Origin: Streptomyces sp. CBMA152
GTDB taxonomy: Bacteria; Actinomycetota; Actinomycetes; Streptomycetales; Streptomycetaceae
Direction: 5' to 3'
Length of the DNA: 64,000 nucleotides
Assembly (NCBI RefSeq): GCF_014596475.1
Contig: NZ_MECJ01000005.1
Coordinates: 1 to 64,000 of the forward strand
Shown here: positions 8,693 to 16,399 of the stretch, piece after piece
How positions within the stretch are numbered: position 1 is the stretch's first letter
Layout of the letters: the number at the start of each line of letters is the position of its first letter
The notes under the pieces: model-generated
Told to the model about the DNA's origin: nothing
The model's input: only the letters and a program-made list of their open reading frames with translations
Databases searched by the model: none
Position numbers and translations under genes: made by a program

Positions 8693-10621
8693 TCATACGC
8701 CGACGGGTTCGGGGGCGGTGGGCCTCTCGCCCGGGGCGGTGGCGTCGTCGGCGTGGCGCATGAAGTCGAGGCGCAGCAGGTCCTCGTTGACCGCGGCGGG
8801 CGCGATGTGGACGTACTGGCCGCCGTCGGTGAAGACCAGGCCGAGCGCCACCCAGGAGTCGAGGAGCGCGCGCATCCCGCTCTCGTCCGGGACCTCGCCG
8901 CCGGCCCGGGCGGCGGCCTTGCGGGCGAGGGCGGCCGGGGTGTGCGGCTGGTCCAGGAGGCGGAAGACGGCGAGCTCGAACGGGCGGGTCAGCTCCAGGG
9001 TGCGCCAGGCGAACATCCGGCGCCTGCTGACCAGGACGATCCTGTCGCCGAGGTCGGTGTGGGTGAGCCGGGCGGCCGAGTGGTGCTTCTTCCAGGCGTC
9101 CAGCGCGTCGTTGAGCGAGGTGACCGTGGGCTCGCCGATACCGCGCTGGGGGGCCTCGAAGACGTACGCGAGGTCGTAGAGCTCCGACTCGGGCAGGTCG
9201 TAGGTGAAGCGGTAGTGCTCCTCGGGGCGCAGCCCGTCGAAGCCGAGTTCGGGCCGGTTGAAGTAGGGGCTGAAGCGCTCGATGGCGATCCGGGCGGAGA
9301 GGTCGACCGGCGGGTCGAGGTGTTCCAGGGCCGGGAGCTGGGCGATGACCGGTTCGTAGTCCTCGACGGTCTCGCCGGGGAAGCCGTGCAGATAGTTCCA
9401 GGAGACGGAAAGTCCGGTCTCGGCGCCGTCGCGGAGCATCCGGACGTTCTGGCAGCCGCTGACGCCCTTGTCCATCAGGTCGAGCACCCGGTCGTTGAGG
9501 CTTTCGATGCCGGGCTGCACGTAGATGAGTCCGGCCTCGGCGAGCGTACGGAGCTGGTTGCGGCGCATGTTCGCCTTGATCTCGATGTGCATCCGCAGGT
9601 CGTAGCCGCTCTCGATGATGCGCGGCAGCACCGTGGAGAGGTAGCCCATGTCGAGGATGTTGTCGACGAGGTACATGTCCAGCACCCGGTGGCGGCGGGC
9701 GAGTTCCATGATCTCCTCGTAGAACGTCTCCGGGCTCTTGGAGCGGTACTGCATGAACGACCCGTTGAGGCCGCAGAAGGTGCAGTGGTGCTTCTCGCCC
9801 CACCAGCAGCCCCGCGCCCCCTCGACGACCAGCTTGGGCTCGATCCAGTTGTGCGCCACGGACGCGGCCAGGCGCTCGAAGTACCCGCTGTAGTCGGGGC
9901 CGAGGATCGCGGCGGGCGGCAGCGGGCGGGTCGCCATGGGGTTGGCGGTGCTGGTGCCGTCGGGGGCGCGGTGGCACAGGCCCGCCACGTCCGTGAGGTC
10001 GCCGCCCTCGGTGAGCGCGGTGAGCAGCTGCGGGAAGGCGGCCTCGCCCTCGCCGCGTACGACGTAGTCCACGAACGGGAAGTTGCGGTGGACGGCCTCG
10101 CCCTGTTCGCCGTCGCAGTTGGCGCCGCCCATGACGGTCACGATGTGCGGGGCGAGCCGCTTGACGTGCTTGGCGGCGGCCAGGGCGGCGGTGTTCTGCT
10201 GGAAGGTGGAGGTGAAGCCGACGACGTCGGGCGCGTACTCGACGATGCGGCGGGCGATCATCTCCACGAACTCCGGTGCCCGGCGGTGGAGTTCGTACGA
10301 CAGGTCGAGGCGGGCCTTGCGGAGTTTGCCCTTCATCGCGTCGGTGAATTCCTGGACGCGCCATTCGGGGTCGTCGTAGAGGGCGGAGGAGAAGACCCAG
10401 TCGCCGCAGCCCATGAAATAGGAGGAGAGCGAGTAGAACTCGTAGTCCTTGGCGGTGAATTCGGTGTGCTCGGTGATCCAGTCGATGTATTCGAGATTGG
10501 CGTGCAGCACCTCGGCCGAGCCGCCGGGCACGCATTCGGTCACACTGCGTTTGAGAATTCCCAGGGCCAGCGACGGAAGATCGATCGGCGACCAGGGCAT
10601 ATTGACCAGCAGTACACGCAT
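8693..10621 (-). CDS. RiPP-maturation radical SAM (cobalamin-binding-type) enzyme
   Basis: This 642-residue protein begins at ATG 10621 with GAGGAG upstream. Residues about 1-210 form a B12-binding-like Rossmann region (MRVLLVNMPW at the start, then PDVVGFTSTF, VMGGANCDGEQG and YVVRGEGEAAFPQLL). The radical SAM domain has an unusual cluster motif C-x7-C-x2-C at Cys272, Cys280 and Cys283 instead of the common CxxxCxxC. A C-terminal domain (about 500-640) looks like a winged-helix-type peptide-binding extension. This matches the 'ribosomal peptide maturation radical SAM protein 1' family, thought to be C-methyltransferases. The methylated residue is not predictable from sequence. Two short precursor genes lie immediately upstream. 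Confidence 0.9.
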   Translation of the reverse strand: MRVLLVNMPWSPIDLPSLALGILKRSVTECVPGGSAEVLHANLEYIDWITEHTEFTAKDYEFYSLSSYFMGCGDWVFSSALYDDPEWRVQEFTDAMKGKLRKARLDLSYELHRRAPEFVEMIARRIVEYAPDVVGFTSTFQQNTAALAAAKHVKRLAPHIVTVMGGANCDGEQGEAVHRNFPFVDYVVRGEGEAAFPQLLTALTEGGDLTDVAGLCHRAPDGTSTANPMATRPLPPAAILGPDYSGYFERLAASVAHNWIEPKLVVEGARGCWWGEKHHCTFCGLNGSFMQYRSKSPETFYEEIMELARRHRVLDMYLVDNILDMGYLSTVLPRIIESGYDLRMHIEIKANMRRNQLRTLAEAGLIYVQPGIESLNDRVLDLMDKGVSGCQNVRMLRDGAETGLSVSWNYLHGFPGETVEDYEPVIAQLPALEHLDPPVDLSARIAIERFSPYFNRPELGFDGLRPEEHYRFTYDLPESELYDLAYVFEAPQRGIGEPTVTSLNDALDAWKKHHSAARLTHTDLGDRIVLVSRRRMFAWRTLELTRPFELAVFRLLDQPHTPAALARKAAARAGGEVPDESGMRALLDSWVALGLVFTDGGQYVHIAPAAVNEDLLRLDFMRHADDATAPGERPTAPEPVGV

Positions 10622-10680
10622 GTCGGCTCCTCGGGCCCTGCGGAGAGATACGGAACACGCTCAAAGAGGCACGGCGGGAA

Positions 10681-10716
10681 CCGGCCGGGCCGGCGGCGGA
10701 CCGCCGGACCGGCCGG
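10681..10716 (-). terminator. hairpin after precursor B (partial terminator or attenuator)
   Basis: Two 16-base arms (10681-10696 and 10701-10716) pair with one mismatch around the loop CGGA (UCCG in the minus-strand RNA). The stem lies between precursor B and the radical SAM gene. With the near-identical stem after precursor A it probably stabilises or limits transcripts so that precursors exceed enzyme. No U-tract is seen. Confidence 0.6.
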
Positions 10717-10723
10717 CGAGGAT

Positions 10724-10837
10724 CTACTCCTCGGCGCCGGGATCGTTGCGACGCCGGCTGACGCTGACGCTCACGCCAACGGACCGCATCTCCTCGTCGT
10801 CGACGAGCGGGTCGCTCTTGATGACGTCCTTCTGCAC
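10724..10837 (-). CDS. RiPP precursor peptide B
   Basis: This 37-residue peptide starts at GTG 10837, seven bases after AGGGAG, and stops at TAG 10724. The N-terminus MQKDVIKSDPL matches precursor A (MQKDIIQNDPL), followed by an acidic DDEE stretch. The centre VGVSVSVS alternates valine with serine, then RRRND and an acidic end. It has no cysteine. The shared leader-like start, shared VGVSV, shared operon and shared downstream hairpin identify the two genes as paralogous substrates of the radical SAM enzyme. Leader/core border and modification are unknown. Confidence 0.85.
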   Translation of the reverse strand: MQKDVIKSDPLVDDEEMRSVGVSVSVSRRRNDPGAEE

Positions 10838-10869
10838 GGCGGAACTCCCTCTCTGGCGATGGAGCGGTG

Positions 10870-10897
10870 CCGGCCCGGCGGCGGACCGCCGGGCCGG
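10870..10897 (-). terminator. perfect hairpin after precursor A
   Basis: CCGGCCCGGCGG and CCGCCGGGCCGG form a perfect 12-base-pair stem around CGGA, between the precursor A stop and the precursor B ribosome-binding site. The inner stem and the loop are the same as in the hairpin after precursor B, suggesting that a gene-plus-hairpin unit was duplicated. Confidence 0.65.
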
Positions 10898-10903
10898 CGG
10901 GGA

Positions 10904-11023
10904 TCACTCCTCTTCGCCGCCCTCGGCGTTGCGGAGCGGGATGGTGACCTTGACGCTGACGCCGACGGCACGGTTCTCGTCGTCACCCGCCAGCGGGTCG
11001 TTCTGGATGATGTCCTTCTGCAT
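10904..11023 (-). CDS. RiPP precursor peptide A
   Basis: This 39-residue peptide starts at ATG 11023 behind a strong GAGGAG and stops at TGA 10904. It has the MQKD-(I/V)-I start shared with precursor B, an acidic GDDENR stretch, a beta-strand-like VGVSVKVTI with alternating valines, and the acidic tail EGGEEE. It contains no cysteine and few aromatic residues, so thioether or sactipeptide chemistry is unlikely and C-methylation of aliphatic positions is the more natural idea (inference). Its first 41 bases overlap the 3' end of the S9 peptidase gene in another frame. Confidence 0.87.
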   Translation of the reverse strand: MQKDIIQNDPLAGDDENRAVGVSVKVTIPLRNAEGGEEE

Positions 11024-12866
11024 GACCGGTTCTCCTCTCGGTGGGTCGGGTGGTGCCGGCCCCGGCGGGCGTCGTGGTGGCACGGGCCCGTCCGGGGTCC
11101 CCGCTCCGGTGCGGGCGGGGGGTCTGGGGGGTGGCGCCGCGCAGCTCCCGGTCGAGGAAGACCAGGGCGCGGCGCAGGACGGCGACATGGGTGTCGGCCG
11201 CGTAGCCGTTGTGGCCGGTGTCCAGCCACATCGCCTCATGGCGCACGCCCGCGCGGCGCAGCGCGGCGAGGTAGCCGCGGACCTGGCCGGGCGGGCACTT
11301 GGCGTCCCGGGTCGCGGCGGCGACCAGGAGCGGTGCCCGCACGGCGGCGGCGTAGTGGCGGGGTGAGCTCAGCTCGTACCGTTCGGGCACCTGGTCGGGG
11401 GTGCCTCCGAACAGCCGCTCGTCCAGGGCGCGCAGGGCCGCCGTGGTGGTGCGGGAGGCGACGGGGTAGTCGGCGATCGGCTTGACCGCGACGCCCGCGC
11501 GCCACAGCTTCGGGTGGACCCCGGCGGCGAGCAGGGTGAGATAGCCGCCCCAGGAGAAGCCCCACAGGCCCACCGCGTCGGCGCGGACGAGGCCGCGTGC
11601 GGTGAGGTCGGCCCGTACCGCGACGAGGTCCGCGACCTGGGTGAGCCCGACTCCCTCGTCGAACGCCCGGCGCCAGCGCGGCCCGTAGCCGGTGGAGCCG
11701 CGGTAGTTGACGCGGACGGCGGCGAACCCGGAGTCGACCAGCGAGTGGACCACGCCGTCGTAGGCGTCCCGGTCGTGGTCGGCGGGGCCGCCGTGCACCA
11801 GGAACACGGCCGGGACCGGGCCCCTGCGGCCCTCGGGCAGGCTCAGCAGGGTGTGCACCGGGCCGTCGGGGCCGGGCGTCCACAGGTCCCGGTGCTCGCC
11901 CGGCACCTGGCTCGCGGGGTCGTGCGCCGGGGGCAGCGGGGTGCCCTTGGTGGAGGCGATCCGGGGCGGGGTCGCGGTGTCGGTCCAGAGGTAGTGCACA
12001 TCGTCGGCGGCCCGGGGCGCCGCGTCCAACAGGGTGCCGCGCGGCGTCGCCACGGTCTCGGTCGTGCGCCGTACGAGGTGTACGCGGTGGAGCGCGCTGC
12101 GGCCGTGGCGGTCCTGGCGGACCAGGACCGAGCGGCCGTCGGGGTACCAGCGGGCGGTGATCTCGGTGTCGAACGGCTGCCAGGCGTGGGTGGTGATCCC
12201 GCTCCCGGGCCGCCAACTGGCCAGCAGATAGCGGTCGCCGCTCTCGCGCACCAGGAGCAGTTCGGCCCGGTCGGCCACGGGTGCGAAGCCCAGGCACCAG
12301 AGTCTGCCGTGGCCGCCGTCGCCGGGGAGCACCGCGCGTACGGTGCCGTCGTCGGCGAGCACGGTGACGGCCCGGGCCGAGCCCGCGGCGCCCGTGAGGG
12401 CGAGGAAGCGGCCGTCGGGGGTGATGCCGCTCAGCGCGGCGTGGCCGTCGACGCGCGTCACCTCGCGGGCCTCGCCGCCGCGCGGGCCGATATGGACGGC
12501 GGTGGTCCGGGCGTCCCCGATGCCCACGGCGACGATCGCCCGGTCGGCGACGGCGAGGCCGCGCGGCTCACCCGGGCCCACCCCTGTAAGGCCCGGACGG
12601 TCCGCGCCGCCGTGGAACGGCTGGAACATCCAGCGGCCCCGGCCGTGTTCGTCCTCGTCGAACCACCAGATGTGCGCGTCCCGGTCGATCGCGCCGTGCA
12701 GGGTGCCGCGCGGCCGGTCGGTGACCTGGCGGGCCGCGCCGGTGACCGCGTCCCAGGTGAACACCTCGCAGCGGCCCCCGGCGTCGGCGGTGAACACCAT
12801 CCGGCCCGGGTCTGCGGCGCACACCTGGGGCAGCGCGGCGAGGTAGAGGTGGTAGCCGCGGCTCAT
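10983..12866 (-). CDS. S9-family (prolyl oligopeptidase-type) peptidase of the RiPP operon
   Basis: This 627-residue cytosolic-type serine peptidase has an N-terminal beta-propeller (about 1-330) and a C-terminal alpha/beta hydrolase domain. The triad is visible as Ser438 in GFSWGG, Asp521 in ATRDAKCP and His552 in DTGHNGY. No signal peptide is present. Its ATG overlaps the MFS stop as ATGA, implying translational coupling. The last 45 residues are low-complexity and run 41 bases into precursor A. In this setting it could trim the leader or degrade the mature peptide, but neither is shown by sequence. Confidence 0.88.
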   Translation of the reverse strand: MSRGYHLYLAALPQVCAADPGRMVFTADAGGRCEVFTWDAVTGAARQVTDRPRGTLHGAIDRDAHIWWFDEDEHGRGRWMFQPFHGGADRPGLTGVGPGEPRGLAVADRAIVAVGIGDARTTAVHIGPRGGEAREVTRVDGHAALSGITPDGRFLALTGAAGSARAVTVLADDGTVRAVLPGDGGHGRLWCLGFAPVADRAELLLVRESGDRYLLASWRPGSGITTHAWQPFDTEITARWYPDGRSVLVRQDRHGRSALHRVHLVRRTTETVATPRGTLLDAAPRAADDVHYLWTDTATPPRIASTKGTPLPPAHDPASQVPGEHRDLWTPGPDGPVHTLLSLPEGRRGPVPAVFLVHGGPADHDRDAYDGVVHSLVDSGFAAVRVNYRGSTGYGPRWRRAFDEGVGLTQVADLVAVRADLTARGLVRADAVGLWGFSWGGYLTLLAAGVHPKLWRAGVAVKPIADYPVASRTTTAALRALDERLFGGTPDQVPERYELSSPRHYAAAVRAPLLVAAATRDAKCPPGQVRGYLAALRRAGVRHEAMWLDTGHNGYAADTHVAVLRRALVFLDRELRGATPQTPRPHRSGDPGRARATTTPAGAGTTRPTERRTGHAEGHHPERPAGG

Positions 12867-14278
12867 CCGGCCGCTCCCCGCAGTCGGCCGCGCACGGCCG
12901 TCGTCCGCAGGGCGAGGAGCGCCAGCACACCCGAGCAGAGAACGGCGGGCGCGGCGGTCCCGGCGCCGGCCGCGAAGAGCCCGGCGAGGACGGGCGCGAG
13001 GGCGGCGGCGCCCCCGGCCGAGGTCGCGAGCACCGCGCCGACCCGGGCCTGGAGGTGGGGCGGTGTCTCCTGGATGGCGCGGGACTGGAGCACCACCACG
13101 ACCAGCGGCATCAGCAGACAGAACACCCCGAACAGCGCCCCGTACGTCCAGGGCCCCTCGGCCGTGGCGAGCCCGGCCGCGAGTGGGACGAGCAGCCAGG
13201 ACACCGCGACAAGGAGGCGGGCGGCGCTGATCCGGCCCGCGAGCCGGGGCGCGGCGAGCGATCCGGCGAGCCCGGCGGCGCCGGCGAGCCCGAGGACCAG
13301 GCCCATCGGGGCGCCGCCGTGGCCGCCCTCTTGGAGGGTGAACACCGCGCCGTAGAAGAGCGTGACGATCACGCCGTTGACGGTGGTGCTCCAGAGAAGG
13401 ACCAGGCGCAGAAAGGGCGAGGTGCGCACGAGAGCGAGCCCCGCGCCGAGTTCGGCGGTGAACGCGGCGAGGCGGCGGGGGCGGGCGTCGGAGGGCGTGC
13501 CCTTCTCCGCGCTGTCGTTGTCGCTGTCGGCGCGTTGCGGCCGCAGGTCCGACTCGGTGCGTTCCGGGTCGCTCTCGTCGCGCTCCGGCCGCAGGTCCGA
13601 GCGCAGCGATCGGACGAGCGCGGCCGCGACGGTGTACGAAAGCGCGTCCGCCAGGAACGGCAGGGCGCGCGAGACCTGGTAGAGGGCGCCGCCGAGCGCC
13701 GGGCCGAGGATCAGCGCGCCCTGTTCGCCCGCCTGGAGCCCGGCGACCGCGCGGGGGTAGTCGGCGGGCGGCGCGATCATGGCGACGGTGCCGGTGGCGG
13801 CGGCCTCGTACACCGCTGCGGAGAACCGTTCCACCAGGACGACGGCGATCAGCAGGGCCAGCGGCGGGGTGCCGGTGGCGACCGAGAGGGTCACGCCCGC
13901 CATGGCGAGCGCCGAGACGGTGGCGGACCAGAACATCACGGGCTTGCGCGCGCCCCGGTCGGCCGGGATCGCGGCGAACGGGGCGAGGAGCAGCCCGGCG
14001 GCCGTGGAGACTCCGGCGATCAGCCCGACGGTCGCGGGCGAGTGGCCGAGCCCGAGGAGCAGCAGCGGCAGGATCACTCCGGACGCCTGGGTGCCGAGGG
14101 CGTCGGCGGCGTGCGCGGTCCAGAAGAGGCGTACGTCGCGGGGTAAGGGAGGCCGGGCGGGCCCGTCTCCCTCTGGAGGTTCGGCGGCTTCCCCGGGAGG
14201 TCCGGCGGTCCTGTCGGCGGCCGCTTCCGTGGAGCGCGGTGCCGACGGGCCGGAGCCCGGGGCATTCGAAATCTCCAC
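12863..14278 (-). CDS. MFS transporter, putative exporter of the RiPP
   Basis: This protein has about 471 residues from GTG 14278, preceded by GAGG. The in-frame region upstream lacks coding character, so the longer start is not used. About 50 disordered residues are followed by twelve predicted membrane segments, with PADRGARKPVM as the MFS loop 2-3 signature and a long charged DE/R-rich central loop (about 250-290). It resembles the enterobactin-exporter-like MFS group. As first gene of the RiPP operon it is a candidate exporter or self-protection pump. Confidence 0.85.
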   Translation of the reverse strand: MEISNAPGSGPSAPRSTEAAADRTAGPPGEAAEPPEGDGPARPPLPRDVRLFWTAHAADALGTQASGVILPLLLLGLGHSPATVGLIAGVSTAAGLLLAPFAAIPADRGARKPVMFWSATVSALAMAGVTLSVATGTPPLALLIAVVLVERFSAAVYEAAATGTVAMIAPPADYPRAVAGLQAGEQGALILGPALGGALYQVSRALPFLADALSYTVAAALVRSLRSDLRPERDESDPERTESDLRPQRADSDNDSAEKGTPSDARPRRLAAFTAELGAGLALVRTSPFLRLVLLWSTTVNGVIVTLFYGAVFTLQEGGHGGAPMGLVLGLAGAAGLAGSLAAPRLAGRISAARLLVAVSWLLVPLAAGLATAEGPWTYGALFGVFCLLMPLVVVVLQSRAIQETPPHLQARVGAVLATSAGGAAALAPVLAGLFAAGAGTAAPAVLCSGVLALLALRTTAVRGRLRGAAG

Positions 14279-14810
14279 AGCTACCTCACAGTTGGTCAGA
14301 CTTGCGAAGGAAATGTGCAGGAATCGAAACGAAACGAGCCGGAGCCTAACCAGGGCGTCGCACCGCTCACAAGAGTTCTGCTGCGACGGCCGGATTCCGA
14401 CTTCGTAAGCGCCGGGCAAAGAAACCGATTGCCCTGTAGGCCTCACTCCATCCGGCGGTTCTTACCGGGTTCGCACCCGGGGGACGAGGGAATCCGCAGC
14501 CGTCCCGGGCGGACGGCGGACCCCTTCGCCGCATCACCGCTTCACGGTGGCGAACACCGGCCCCGGGCCGACGGGTTCACCCGCAGGCCGGTGGGGCATA
14601 TGCGCTTCCCGGCGGGAAACCCCGCGCGGCTGCGGAATCCGTACCCTGGCGCGGCGCGAGGCCGTCCGGTCGCCGGTCTCCGCGCGTTCTTCGGCGGCTC
14701 CGGCGGATCGGGGTGGGGCAGGCGCTCCGGTTCACTCATTGGCCGGAAACGTGCGCCGCCCGGCGGCGGCGCGCACCGCCACTCCCCCACTGATCGGATA
14801 GTTTCCGCCC
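14279..14810. promoter_or_regulatory. divergent intergenic region between RiPP operon and deacetylase
   Basis: This 530-base gap holds promoters for both directions. Small inverted repeats are visible: GGGCAA/TTGCCC around 14413-14433 and CCGGGT/ACCCGG near 14476. I looked for a cobalamin riboswitch, because the operon encodes a B12-type enzyme, and found neither a B12 box nor the GGTGnAA core. No gene or tRNA is apparent. Confidence 0.5.
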
Positions 14811-15704
14811 GTGACCATTTCTGTACAAAAGCTGCTGGCGGTTGCCGTTCTCGGTGCCGCGCTCGCGGGCTGCAGCTCGGATCCCGCCCCGTCCGACCAT
14901 GCCGCGAAGGCAGCGCCGGGGGCCGGCAAGCCGTCGCCGTCGACCGCCGCTTCCTCGTCCCCGGCCACGACCACGCCGCAGCCCGGCAAGCAGGTGCCGA
15001 CGATCGCGCCCGGGCCCGGCGGGCTCACCCCGGTCTTCGAGCGTGCGCCCAAGGGCGGGCAGAAGATCGTCGCGCTCACCTTCGACGCGGACATGACCGC
15101 GGACCAGGGGCCGCGCGCAGCGCAGGGCGAGCACTTCGACAACCCGGCGCTCATCGACGATCTGCGGCGGCTCAAAGTGCCCGCCACCATTTTCATGACG
15201 GGGCGATGGGCCGACGAGTACCCGGCCGAGGCGCGCGCCATCGGGGCCGACCCGAACTTCGAGGTCGCCAACCACTCGTACAGCCACTACGCCTTCAAGT
15301 CCCCCTGCTACGGCCTGCCGGTCGTGGCCGAGGGCGAGATGCGCACCGACGTGGAGAAGGCGACCGCCTCCTTCAAGAAGGCGGGCGTACGCAACACCGT
15401 CCCGTACTTCCGCTTCCCCGGCGGCTGCTACAACGACGACGTGCTGCGGACGCTGGCCCCACTGAAGATGACCGCCATCCAGTGGGACGTGGTCAGCGGC
15501 GACGCCTTCGCGCACGACGCGGACGCGGTGGCCGAGCAGGTCCTGACCGGGGTGAAGCCGGGCTCGCTCGTGGTCATGCACTGCACCCGCAGCGCGGCGC
15601 CCGTCACCGACACGGCCATCAAGCGGATCGTGCCGGAGCTGCGCAAGCGCGGCTACCGCTTCGTGAAGGTCTCGGACCTGATCGGCTCGGCGGCCGAAGG
15701 GTAG
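14811..15704 (+). CDS. lipoprotein polysaccharide deacetylase (NodB-type)
   Basis: This 297-residue lipoprotein starts at GTG 14811. Its signal peptide ends in LAGC (Cys21), and a Ser/Pro/Thr-rich linker to about residue 70 spans the wall. The NodB-homology domain follows: LTFDADMT (metal-binding Asp motif), NHSYSHYAF (metal-binding histidines) and RFPGGCYN. The family removes N-acetyl groups from peptidoglycan, chitin or related polymers outside the cell. The second Asp of the usual TFDDG is replaced (TFDAD), as in some divergent members, so activity is likely but not certain. Confidence 0.9.
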   Translation: MTISVQKLLAVAVLGAALAGCSSDPAPSDHAAKAAPGAGKPSPSTAASSSPATTTPQPGKQVPTIAPGPGGLTPVFERAPKGGQKIVALTFDADMTADQGPRAAQGEHFDNPALIDDLRRLKVPATIFMTGRWADEYPAEARAIGADPNFEVANHSYSHYAFKSPCYGLPVVAEGEMRTDVEKATASFKKAGVRNTVPYFRFPGGCYNDDVLRTLAPLKMTAIQWDVVSGDAFAHDADAVAEQVLTGVKPGSLVVMHCTRSAAPVTDTAIKRIVPELRKRGYRFVKVSDLIGSAAEG

Positions 15705-15729
15705 GGCCTGTCCTTGCGTACGGGCGTGG

Positions 15730-16399
15730 TCACCCGCGTCGCGAACTGAGCGCGCACGCGGTCGCCCAGGCTGCGGCCGTCACGGCCGCGGCCGCGATCA
15801 GCGGCACCACCGCCAGGTGCACCGCGCCGGTGTGCGAGCCGGTGACGAGGCCGTTGACGGCGTACGTGGCGGGCGAGGGCGCGACCACCAGGGCGAGCAG
15901 TGCGGCGAGCGTGGTGAGGCAGATCGACCAGCCACGCGCGCGTAAGCAGCGGACGGCTGCCGAGCGCCCCGACCGCCGCGCCGAGCAGCGCGCACACCGC
16001 GCCCGCGAGCAGCCCGGCCACCGTGGCGGGCCCGAGCGGTACCGCGACCCGGTGATCGGCGCTCGCCGGGTCGCCCACCGCCACCACGTACAGCGTCCCG
16101 GCGGCCCCGAGCACCCCGGTCGCTCCCAACGCCGTGAGCAGCGCGGCGAGATGGACCCGGCCGGGGCCCGCCGCCGCGGCCGCGCAGTCGCGGGCGGCGG
16201 CCGGTTCCTGGGTGACGCAGACCCGGGCGAGCCAGGCGCCGACGGGGAGCAGCCCGGCGGCCGCGTACCCGAGGGAGTCGAGGACCGGGTTGCCCGGCTG
16301 GATGCCGATCCCGACGAACGCCGCGTACAGCAGGACGGGCGGAAGCCAGCGCTGCGAGCGCAGCAGCAGGGCCGTCTGGTAGCGCACGAGCGGGTTCAT
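15730..16399 (-). pseudogene. ABC transporter membrane protein, frameshifted
   Basis: The first 150 codons read as a normal multi-pass membrane protein (MNPLVRYQTALLLRSQRW onward). At about 15931-15945, within a CGCGCGCG run, the frame breaks and the open frame continues into arginine-rich nonsense until 15653. Shifting by one base restores a clear membrane protein (GWSICLTTLAALLALVVAPS, then HLAVVPLIAAAAVTAAAWAT) ending at TGA 15730. So the gene carries one indel, either a real mutation or a sequencing error in a CG repeat. It overlaps the ATPase gene by four bases and would be the permease of that exporter. Confidence 0.8.

Noticed and set aside
14470..14495. GGGTTCGCACCC resembling a tRNA T-arm
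   Set aside because: The loop length is wrong and no acceptor, D or anticodon arms can be placed around it.
14279..14560. Possible cobalamin or c-di-AMP riboswitch upstream of the RiPP operon or deacetylase
   Set aside because: Several stems and a GGGAATCC stretch are present, but the B12 box, GGTGnAA core and ydaO signatures are missing on both strands.
15653..15729. The uninterrupted open frame of the ABC permease down to 15653 as a real C-terminus
   Set aside because: After about codon 150 it becomes arginine-rich and loses hydrophobicity, while the neighbouring frame continues as membrane protein to 15730.
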